Below, piece after piece: positions 1 to 5,031 of a DNA stretch of 5,031 nucleotides. The DNA comes from an uncultured Actinomycetes bacterium (lineage in GTDB: Bacteria > Actinomycetota > Actinomycetes > Nanopelagicales > Nanopelagicaceae): assembly GCA_903921405.1 (NCBI GenBank), contig CAIXPV010000093.1, positions 1 to 5,031 of the forward strand, given 5' to 3'. The notes beneath the pieces were generated by a model, which did not search any database, was not told the origin of the DNA, and saw nothing but the letters and a program-made list of their open reading frames with translations. Each line of letters begins with the position of its first letter. Position 1 is the first letter of the stretch. A program made the position numbers and the translations under genes.

Positions 1-516
1 CCAGGTAAAGGCCGACCAACCCCTAAGCGCAAGGACTCTGAGTCCAAGCGCATCGTCTCCTCCCTAGCCCCCGTGGTGACTAAGGATCAAAAACGTGCAG
101 CTAAAGTTGCAGCGCGCGCCGACCGTGTGGCATCTCGTACTGCCTACCTGCGTGGAGATGAGAACGCCCTGCCTGCCAGAGATCGTGGAGCAGAGCGCAG
201 ATTTGTTCGAAACTACGTAGATTCTCGTCGCTCTATTGGCGAGTACTTTCTTCCAATTATCTTTCTCGTTTTAATACTCACTCTGATCCCTGTTGCAGCT
301 GTGCAGTTTGCAGCGATCGGTGTTATGTATTTGGTTTTGCTTATCGCCGTCATCGATGGCATTTTCTTAAGTCGCAAAATACGCTCTCTCGTTAGTGAGA
401 AGTTTCCAAGTGCCACAACTAAGGGCTTAGGAATGTATGCATGGCTGCGTTCCACTCAGATGCGACGTTTACGTGCACCAAAGCCTCAAGTGAGCGTTGG
501 CGATAAAGTTAACTAA
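1..516 (+). CDS. DUF3043 family membrane protein, 5' end outside window
   Basis: This is the C-terminal 171 codons of an actinobacterial DUF3043 protein, a family without an assigned function. The frame is open from base 1 and begins with PGKGRPTPKRK, the basic N-terminal stretch I associate with this family, so the true start lies upstream and the GTG at 73 is internal. A Lys/Arg/Ala-rich cytoplasmic-looking segment is followed by the family hallmark RRFVRNYVDSRR (nt 196-231). Two adjacent hydrophobic segments follow, at about window residues 83-102 and 104-123, and then a basic tail with GMYAWLRSTQMRRLR. This suggests a small protein with two membrane helices and both ends on the same side of the membrane. 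It ends with TAA at 514-516, overlapping the stop of the convergent reductase gene. Family assignment is from remembered motifs; the function is unknown. Confidence 0.85.
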   Translation, partial: PGKGRPTPKRKDSESKRIVSSLAPVVTKDQKRAAKVAARADRVASRTAYLRGDENALPARDRGAERRFVRNYVDSRRSIGEYFLPIIFLVLILTLIPVAAVQFAAIGVMYLVLLIAVIDGIFLSRKIRSLVSEKFPSATTKGLGMYAWLRSTQMRRLRAPKPQVSVGDKVN

Positions 517-1514
517 GCGCGAGGGTTTGGACTTACGTTCTTCGCAGGATCTTTTTCAGGAAGTGTTCCCAGAGCCGAATCGATAGCTCGCATGATGGAG
601 GCATCTAGCTTTACACCAGCGGCCTTAACGTTCTCCTTAACCTGCGATGGTCGTGTAGCTCCCATAATTGCTGCAGATACATTTGGATTCTGTAACACCC
701 ATGCGATTGCCAACTGAGACATCGTTAGGCCAGCCTCATCAGCGATTGGCTTAAGTTTTTGAACTGCAGTTAATACTTCCTCGGTAAGCCACTTTGAAAT
801 CATTCCGGCGCCACTCTTTTTATCCGTTGCACGTGAGCCTGCAGGAACTTTCTTGCCTGGAAGATACTTTCCGGTAAGAACGCCTTGGGCCATCGGAGAC
901 CACACAATTTGTCCGATGCCTTCTTTAACTGAAAGTGGAACAACCTCTGCCTCAATCACGCGCCATAGCGCTGAGTACTGTGGTTGGCTAGAAACGAAGC
1001 GGTTGTAACCCTTTGAATCTTGGATCGCTAACGCCGCAGAAATCTGCGGCGCAGTCCATTCAGAGAAACCAACATAGTGAATCTTTCCAGCGTGCACTAA
1101 ATCATCGATCGCACCAAGAGTCTCTTCTAGCGGTGTTTCATAATCGAAACGATGCATTTGGTAGAGATCAATGTGGTCAGTTTGTAGACGCTTAAGCGAT
1201 GCGTTGCAGGATTCAATGATGTGTTTGCGTGATAACCCACGATCATTTTTTCCTGGGCCAGTTGGCCAGTACACCTTTGTAAATAGTTCATATGATTCGC
1301 GACGAACACCTTTGAGTGCTTTTCCTAGAACAACTTCGGCGCGAGTTCCGGCATATACGTCGGCCGTATCAAATGTAGTGATGCCAACATCAAGCGCAGT
1401 CTTTACGCACTTGATCGCTGCCTCTGCCTCTACTTGGGAGCCATGTGTAATCCAGTTTCCATACGCAATTTCAGAGACATACATTCCAGTACTGCCAAGG
1501 CGTCTATATTCCAT
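513..1514 (-). CDS. Aldo/keto reductase (Kv-beta-like branch), NADPH-dependent oxidoreductase
   Basis: A complete 333-residue aldo/keto reductase, a soluble (beta/alpha)8-barrel enzyme that reduces aldehydes or ketones with NADPH. Its natural substrate cannot be read from the sequence. The N-terminal MEYRRLGSTGMYVSEIAYGNW is typical. The catalytic tetrad is complete: Asp49 (FDTADVYAG), Tyr54, Lys80 (FTKVYW) and His121 (YQMHRFD). Cofactor-pocket motifs follow in order: GFSEW at 149-153, SQPQY at 176-180, SPMAQGVLTGKY at 206-217, and GATRPSQVKENV at 285-296, which contacts the NADPH phosphate in relatives. The segments KVYW and RGLSRKHIIE (92-101) resemble potassium-channel beta subunits and related bacterial AKRs. 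No channel partner is visible, so an ordinary oxidoreductase is likelier. The ATG at 1514 has an AAGG Shine-Dalgarno 7 nt upstream. It is a single-gene unit, divergent from the riboswitch operon, with no sign of sharing its regulation. Confidence 0.95.
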   Translation of the reverse strand: MEYRRLGSTGMYVSEIAYGNWITHGSQVEAEAAIKCVKTALDVGITTFDTADVYAGTRAEVVLGKALKGVRRESYELFTKVYWPTGPGKNDRGLSRKHIIESCNASLKRLQTDHIDLYQMHRFDYETPLEETLGAIDDLVHAGKIHYVGFSEWTAPQISAALAIQDSKGYNRFVSSQPQYSALWRVIEAEVVPLSVKEGIGQIVWSPMAQGVLTGKYLPGKKVPAGSRATDKKSGAGMISKWLTEEVLTAVQKLKPIADEAGLTMSQLAIAWVLQNPNVSAAIMGATRPSQVKENVKAAGVKLDASIMRAIDSALGTLPEKDPAKNVSPNPRA

Positions 1515-1561
1515 GGTCTGACCTTACGACCTAGCGCGCCTGGTTGCCAACTGAAGGCACA

Positions 1562-1581
1562 TGTGGTTTGGTTCGACCACA
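1562..1581. repeat. Short inverted repeat in the divergent intergenic region
   Basis: TGTGGT (1562-1567) and ACCACA (1576-1581) form a perfect 6-bp inverted repeat with an 8-nt spacer. An overlapping smaller palindrome, TGGT-TCG-ACCA, covers 1569-1579. It sits between the reductase start (1514) and the riboswitch aptamer, where the promoters of both units must lie. It could be a transcription-factor operator or the 5'-most stem of the leader RNA. Arms this short can arise by chance. I could not identify convincing -35/-10 boxes on either strand. Confidence 0.35.
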
Positions 1582-1690
1582 ACTTAATAGGTTTCTCATT
1601 AGGGGAAGTTCGGTGAAAATCCGGCGCTGACCCGCAACCGTAAAGCTCACGCAAGTGGGCGAAGTCGGATTACCTAATGATGTAAATCAT
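1582..1690 (+). promoter_or_regulatory. Cobalamin riboswitch (aptamer domain)
   Basis: The leader carries the conserved cobalamin-aptamer core: AGGGGAAGTTCGGTGAAAA (1601-1619), TCCGGCGCTGACCCGCAACC (1620-1639), and a B12-box-like 3' segment GAAGTCGGATTACCT (1661-1675). Compensating structure is visible. TCATTAGG (1596-1603) is perfectly complementary to CCTAATGA (1673-1680), closing the core. TTCGG/CCGG-type pairing flanks GTGAAAAT. GCTCAC-GCAA-GTGGGC (1645-1660) makes a six-pair hairpin with a GNRA-type tetraloop. TAGGT (1588-1592) could alternatively pair with ACCTA (1672-1676). In this family, binding of a cobalamin usually represses the downstream B12 uptake or synthesis genes. Here it stands 118 nt ahead of a four-gene ECF transporter operon. 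Exact ends and the preferred cobalamin form (adenosyl or methyl/hydroxo) cannot be fixed by eye. Confidence 0.93.
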
Positions 1691-1706
1691 GCAAGACAGA
1701 CACCCG

Positions 1707-1733
1707 CCGAGGTTTGCGGGGTGTGGTCCTAGG
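1707..1733 (+). promoter_or_regulatory. Candidate kissing-loop hairpin of the riboswitch expression platform
   Basis: CC-G-AGG (1707-1712) pairs with CCT-A-GG (1728-1733) around one G/A mismatch. This leaves a 15-nt loop that displays GCGGGG (1716-1721). The loop and adjoining bases GGTTTGCGGG (1711-1720) are the complement of aptamer bases CCCGCAACC (1631-1639), apart from one extra T. Cobalamin riboswitches are known to lock through a loop-loop contact between an aptamer loop and a hairpin 3' of the core (L5-L13). The placement and complementarity fit that role. A competing hairpin, ACACCCGC (1700-1707) with GCGGGGTGT (1716-1724), uses the same G tract and cannot form at the same time. Pairings are read by eye and no energies were computed. 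Confidence 0.5.
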
Positions 1734-1773
1734 TATCAGTGAGAAACAATCACTCGTATGCGGTGCTACCCCT

Positions 1774-1803
1774 GTGAGACTCTTTTATCTTGAGAGGCTT
1801 CAC
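1774..1803 (+). promoter_or_regulatory. Ribosome binding site inside a possible sequestering hairpin
   Basis: The Shine-Dalgarno GAGAGG (1792-1797) lies 10 nt before the ATG at 1808. The same bases can be masked: CTCT (1780-1783) pairs with AGAG (1793-1796), extended by a T/G wobble. GTGA (1774-1777) pairs with TCAC (1800-1803) as an outer stem, with a small asymmetric internal loop between. Together with the absence of a U-tract terminator in the leader, this suggests that the riboswitch controls translation initiation rather than transcription termination. The hairpin is short and imperfect, so this is a structural hypothesis; the ribosome binding site itself is more certain. Confidence 0.5.
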
Positions 1804-1807
1804 ATCA

Positions 1808-2341
1808 ATGAGATTCAAATCTTTAATTCTCTCCATAATACTTCTTTTCACATCAGCGTTAGTGCTGCCATCTGCACATGCTGCCGGCAAGGGTTGGCGT
1901 TATTGGGGATACTTTCAAGCAGCTCCTTCGAAAACTACATGGAATGCAGCGATGACTGGCCCCACAGTAGATGTTGCCGATGGCTCAGTTGAAGGATGGT
2001 CATTCGTATTTAGCAGTGATGACATTCCATCAAAGGCGCCATCGATTAAGCCGAATTTTAAATCAATCTGCGCATCAACAAAGGCCGATCCAGATACTAA
2101 GCGAGTTGGCTTAGTGATTGAATATGGATCAGCGTCGTACGCACCAGCTGGTGAAAAGATCAAGAAGACAGTTGTTACCTGCGTGCGCGTAGCAAAGGAA
2201 TCTCTGGGAATCGATGTCTTGGGACAAATCGTAAAGATACGTGCTTCTTCGTCGGGACTTATCTGTGGAATCAATGGATTTCCAGCTAAAGAGTGTGGCG
2301 TCGAAATCAATACTCCAACTGCAATGAAAACTAAGAAGTAA
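1808..2341 (+). CDS. Secreted SCO2322-like protein, first gene of the B12 operon
   Basis: A 177-residue exported protein of unknown biochemical function. It begins with a clear signal peptide: basic MRFK, a hydrophobic core at about 5-20, and an AHA cleavage motif at 23-25. The mature protein would start near Ala26 with the aromatic cluster GWRYWGYF (29-36). It has four cysteines (88, 125, 153, 163), enough for two disulfides outside the membrane. No lipobox or transmembrane anchor follows. The RYW start, the segments VEGWSFVFSS and KRVGLVIEYGSA, and the paired-Cys C-terminus (LICGINGFPAKECG) match my memory of the actinobacterial SCO2322 family, which neighbours an ECF transporter in Streptomyces. 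ATG 1808 is preferred over the in-frame TTG at 1790 because it follows GAGAGG at proper spacing and gives a standard signal peptide. Its position directly behind the riboswitch and 7 nt before the EcfT gene suggests a role in corrinoid capture or transporter assembly, which is inference. Confidence 0.85.
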   Translation: MRFKSLILSIILLFTSALVLPSAHAAGKGWRYWGYFQAAPSKTTWNAAMTGPTVDVADGSVEGWSFVFSSDDIPSKAPSIKPNFKSICASTKADPDTKRVGLVIEYGSASYAPAGEKIKKTVVTCVRVAKESLGIDVLGQIVKIRASSSGLICGINGFPAKECGVEINTPTAMKTKK

Positions 2342-2348
2342 ACCAACA

Positions 2349-3095
2349 ATGAAGCGTCTGTCTTTACACCCACTGACATGGTGGATTTGGTCTTTTTTGA
2401 TTGCAATCTCGGTTGCACGTCTTAATTCACCGATCTTTGCTATTGCTTCAGTGGGTGTGACGGCAGCAATTGTGTATAGCCAACGCGAGGATGCACCATG
2501 GGGGCAGAGTTTTTCTTGGACACTTAAGGTGGCTGCATGGATATTGGCCATCCGTACTTTGATTGGAGTTCTCATAGGAGTTCCAATTCCTGGAACGACA
2601 ATCTTTACATTACCGATTATTCCACTCCCCCATTGGATGCCAGGAATTCGCATCGGTGGCGCTGTAACAGTTGAACGGCTTTCTTCTGCACTGTCGGAAG
2701 GAGTAATCATCTGTGCGATGCTCGTTATATTTGGTGCGGCCGCATCGCTAACAAGTCCACATCGATTGCTACGCGTCTTGCCAATCTATATATATGAGTT
2801 CGGGGTAGCTGTAGTTATCGCAACATCGGTCTTGCCTCAACTAGTAACAAGTGTCGCGCGGATTCGTCAAGCCCAAAGATTGCGTGGACAGCAGGCTAAA
2901 GGATTTAGATCTTACAAACGTCTGGCCATTCCCTTGCTTGAAGAGTCACTGGCTCGATCACTAGATCTTGCAGCTGCGATGGATTCACGAGGCTACGCAT
3001 TTAGTCGAAAGCGAAGTCGGTACCGACCAATTCGATGGACATCTAGAGATACCGTGGTGATGCTCAGTGGAGTATTAGTTATGGTTTTAACATGA
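2349..3095 (+). CDS. ECF transporter transmembrane component (EcfT/CbiQ family)
   Basis: A 248-residue integral membrane protein that couples ATPase motion to the substrate-binding S component. Hydrophobic segments lie at about 11-25, 27-43, 58-78, 115-134, 143-163 and 232-248. Between the last two is the cytoplasmic coupling region with the two family X-R-X motifs: ARI at 170-172 (in RIRQAQRLRG) and ARS at 202-204 (in LARSLDLAAAMDSRGY). These helices dock into the grooves of the ATPase pair in characterised ECF transporters. The ATG at 2349 follows the previous stop by 7 nt, with a weak AAGAAG ribosome site overlapping that gene's last codons. The stop overlaps the next start as ATGA (3092-3095). 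The last hydrophobic segment is only about 17 residues and ends at the C-terminus, a slightly short finish. The family assignment is firm; cobalamin specificity comes only from the riboswitch. Confidence 0.92.
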   Translation: MKRLSLHPLTWWIWSFLIAISVARLNSPIFAIASVGVTAAIVYSQREDAPWGQSFSWTLKVAAWILAIRTLIGVLIGVPIPGTTIFTLPIIPLPHWMPGIRIGGAVTVERLSSALSEGVIICAMLVIFGAAASLTSPHRLLRVLPIYIYEFGVAVVIATSVLPQLVTSVARIRQAQRLRGQQAKGFRSYKRLAIPLLEESLARSLDLAAAMDSRGYAFSRKRSRYRPIRWTSRDTVVMLSGVLVMVLT

Positions 3096-4699
3096 TTAAG
3101 TTTTCTAACGTCTCACTCGTCTATCCCAATTCAACAACCACGGTGTTAGAAGATCTGAATCTGGAGATTGCAGAGGGCGAATTAGTCTTAGTCATAGGTC
3201 CAACTGGATCGGGTAAATCATCTTTACTGCGCTTAATCAATGGCCTTGTCCCTCACCACACAGGAGGAATCCTGGCCGGAGATGTCAGTGTTAATGGTCT
3301 ATCCACGCGTGAAGTAAAACCCGGCGGTCTAGCTCATCTGATTGGAATCGTAGGTCAGAATCCTATAAATGGTTTTGTAGCAGATACCGTCGAAGAAGAG
3401 CTTGCCTTTGCAATGGAGGCGTTGAATCTGCCGAATGAAACTATGCGAAAGCGAGTTGAAGAGGCTTTAGATTTCATGTCCCTCGCCGCTTTACGATCGC
3501 GCGCCATTGCAACGCTAAGTGGCGGTGAGCAACAACGCGTTGCAATCGCTAGCGCACTTGTTATGCATCCAAAGGTTCTGGTTTTAGATGAGCCAACCAG
3601 CGCCTTAGATCCCATCGCCGCAGAAGAAGTTCTATCCATCCTGCAACGTTTAGTTCATGATTTGAGCATTACGGTTGTTATAGCCGAACATAAGTTAGAG
3701 AGAGTAATTGGTTTTGCCGATCGAGTGATATATATAAATGGTGATGGCAAAACGGAGATCGGCACGGCCGCAGAAATCATGAAGACTTCTCCCATCGCTC
3801 CCCCTATCGTGCACCTAGCCCGAGCATTGGGTTTAGACGATGCTGGTTTATCGGTTCGAGACATGCGAAGGAATACCCAAAGTATTCGCGAGACAATTTC
3901 CATTACCCCACCAAGTCCGATAGCGCCCGGCACGATTCCAGTGATTGAAATCGATCAGTTAACAGTTACTTACGACGTGAAGCCCGCATTGAATTCAATT
4001 AATGCAACAATCTTTGATAATGAAATCGTTGCAGTGATGGGTCGAAACGGTGCCGGCAAGAGTTCGCTGCTTACATCCATCGCCGGAGTTGGCAGTTCCA
4101 CCATTGGTTCAGTTCGAATCCACTCGATGGATTCCAGGAAATTGGCAGGAAATACACGCCGAGAATTGCTCGGATACATCCCACAGGAGCCCAGCGATCT
4201 TCTCTATGCCCAAACAGTTGCTAAAGAGTGCCAACAAGCAGATAAAGATAATGAGATTGAGGCTGGGACGACTTTCAATCTGCTTGAACAACTTGTACCT
4301 GGAATCTCGTTACATACTCACCCTCGTGATTTATCCGAAGGACAGCGACTAGGTCTTGCTCTGAGCATTGTGCTCTCCTCTAATCCACGAATTCTCGTTC
4401 TTGACGAACCAACTCGTGGCTTGGACTATGAGGCCAAGAAAAACCTGACTCGAATTTTGATTGGCTTTGCTAAAACATTTAACCGCGCAGTGGTCATAGC
4501 CACGCATGATGTTGAATTAGTTGCAGAACTTGCTACAAGGGTCATATTTCTAGCAGATGGTGACATCGTCGCCGATGGCCCAACCATTGAAGTTCTTCTA
4601 TCCTCGCCAGCTTTTGCTCCACAGGTCTCTAAAGTTATGTCACCTGTTCCATGGTTAACAGTTCGCGATGTCATCGCCGAAATTGGCGAGAAGCCATGA
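3092..4699 (+). CDS. ECF transporter energizing component, fused double ABC ATPase (EcfA-EcfA')
   Basis: A 535-residue cytoplasmic protein with two ABC ATPase domains in tandem that powers the ECF transporter. Domain 1 (about 1-245): Walker A GPTGSGKS (36-43), Q-loop Gln89, signature LSGGEQQR (142-149), Walker B VLVLDEP with Asp166/Glu167, D-loop SALD (170-173), switch His200 in AEH. Domain 2 (about 284-505): Walker A GRNGAGKS (317-324), Q-loop Gln365 in IPQEP, a divergent signature LSEGQR (414-419), Walker B ILVLDEP with Asp438/Glu439, D-loop GLD (443-445), switch His472 in ATHD. A linker of roughly 40 residues with several prolines (IAPP, ITPPSPIAPG) joins them. Both catalytic glutamates and histidines are present, so neither half looks dead. 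No Shine-Dalgarno precedes the start. The ATGA overlap with the EcfT gene implies translational coupling, and a second ATGA links it to the S-component gene. Confidence 0.95.
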   Translation: MIKFSNVSLVYPNSTTTVLEDLNLEIAEGELVLVIGPTGSGKSSLLRLINGLVPHHTGGILAGDVSVNGLSTREVKPGGLAHLIGIVGQNPINGFVADTVEEELAFAMEALNLPNETMRKRVEEALDFMSLAALRSRAIATLSGGEQQRVAIASALVMHPKVLVLDEPTSALDPIAAEEVLSILQRLVHDLSITVVIAEHKLERVIGFADRVIYINGDGKTEIGTAAEIMKTSPIAPPIVHLARALGLDDAGLSVRDMRRNTQSIRETISITPPSPIAPGTIPVIEIDQLTVTYDVKPALNSINATIFDNEIVAVMGRNGAGKSSLLTSIAGVGSSTIGSVRIHSMDSRKLAGNTRRELLGYIPQEPSDLLYAQTVAKECQQADKDNEIEAGTTFNLLEQLVPGISLHTHPRDLSEGQRLGLALSIVLSSNPRILVLDEPTRGLDYEAKKNLTRILIGFAKTFNRAVVIATHDVELVAELATRVIFLADGDIVADGPTIEVLLSSPAFAPQVSKVMSPVPWLTVRDVIAEIGEKP

Positions 4700-5031
4700 T
4701 CGCGAAGACTTCGGATGTAGTCAGATTTTCACTACGAAATAGTTTGGTGCTCATATCTGCATCCTTAGTGAGCGCCGTTGGTTTCTTATGGCCATTCTTT
4801 TATTCGGGAGAAAATCTTCCACGAACACAAATCTTCTTCTGGGTAGCTATCACAATCGCAATTACCTTGATAGTGGTCGAGATTTCTAACTCCAGACTTG
4901 ATGCCAAATCTGTGGCACTGCTTGGAGTCTTATCGGCCTTAATTGCTGCCCTGCGCCCACTAGGGGCTGGCGCTGTAGGTATCGAACCGATGTGGTTTCT
5001 TTTAATATTAAGTGCACGTGTATTTGGTCCA
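4696..5031 (+). CDS. ECF transporter substrate-binding (S) component, 3' end outside window
   Basis: The frame is open from ATG 4696 to the window edge, giving 112 residues. The start sits inside the ATPase gene's terminal ATGA, with a weak GAGAAG just upstream that is probably too close, so translational reinitiation is likely. The protein is strongly hydrophobic, with probable membrane helices at about 15-35, 46-62, 71-87 and from 97 on. It carries the motif LDAKSVALLGVLSALIAALR (68-87), then PLGAGAVGIEPMWFLLILSA (88-107) and RVFGP, which I recall from actinobacterial ECF S components encoded beside SCO2322-like genes. S components bind the vitamin inside the membrane, so this gene sets the substrate. 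The riboswitch predicts cobalamin or a precursor such as cobinamide. The membrane fold and operon place are solid; the exact S family should be confirmed with the full sequence. Confidence 0.85.
   Translation, partial: MIAKTSDVVRFSLRNSLVLISASLVSAVGFLWPFFYSGENLPRTQIFFWVAITIAITLIVVEISNSRLDAKSVALLGVLSALIAALRPLGAGAVGIEPMWFLLILSARVFGP

Noticed and set aside
73..516. GTG at 73 as the start of the first gene
   Set aside because: The same frame is open to base 1 and encodes the PGKGRPTPKRK stretch expected of the DUF3043 N-terminus, and no ribosome site precedes the GTG. The gene is cut by the window edge.
1013..1195. Short reading frames on the strand opposite the reductase
   Set aside because: The minus-strand reductase has a complete set of family motifs across this stretch. 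The opposing frames are low-complexity shadows.
1700..1724. GC-rich hairpin as an intrinsic terminator
   Set aside because: ACACCCGC/GCGGGGTGT can form, but GGTCCTAGG follows instead of a T tract. A role as an alternative riboswitch fold is more plausible.
1790..1807. TTG at 1790 as the start of the secreted protein
   Set aside because: It overlaps the Shine-Dalgarno and would add six residues in front of a standard signal peptide. The ATG at 1808 has proper spacing from GAGAGG.
1714..1992. Plus-strand reading frame of 92 codons starting in the leader
   Set aside because: It starts inside the riboswitch expression platform and overlaps the signal-peptide gene in another frame. The translation shows no recognisable domain.
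1915..2710. Minus-strand reading frames of 167 and 193 codons opposite the secreted protein and EcfT genes
   Set aside because: They lie antisense to well-supported genes and show no domain or credible start context. They are shadows of the coding bias on the plus strand.

Overview
The window looks like a chromosomal segment of a modest-GC actinobacterium. Two things point there: a DUF3043-type membrane protein, and an energy-coupling factor (ECF) transporter cluster whose gene order I recall from Streptomyces (the SCO2322 neighbourhood). The base composition is far below that of Streptomyces (mid-40s percent GC by eye, not computed). A streamlined freshwater lineage such as Nanopelagicales (acI) would fit, but that placement is inference. 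I see no mobile elements, tRNA or rRNA genes, CRISPR arrays or broken genes.

Left part (1-1514): the 3' portion of a DUF3043 gene on the plus strand meets a complete aldo/keto reductase gene on the minus strand. Their stop codons overlap by 4 nt. The reductase belongs to the Kv-beta-like branch and has an intact catalytic tetrad.

Middle (1515-1807): a divergent intergenic region of 293 nt, dominated by a cobalamin riboswitch. The aptamer core lies at about 1582-1690. It is followed by a GC-rich hairpin (1707-1733) whose loop can pair with the aptamer, then by a hairpin (1774-1803) that would bury the ribosome binding site of the next gene. A short inverted repeat (1562-1581) lies just upstream.

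Right part (1808-5031): a tight operon of four genes. They encode a secreted SCO2322-like protein of unknown function, an EcfT/CbiQ-type membrane component, a fused double ABC ATPase, and the N-terminal part of an integral-membrane S component that runs off the window. The gaps are 7 nt, then two ATGA start/stop overlaps. The riboswitch implies that the whole unit is repressed by cobalamin, so it is best read as a vitamin B12 or corrinoid uptake system. The secreted protein is the least understood member and may be an extracytoplasmic accessory to the transporter.
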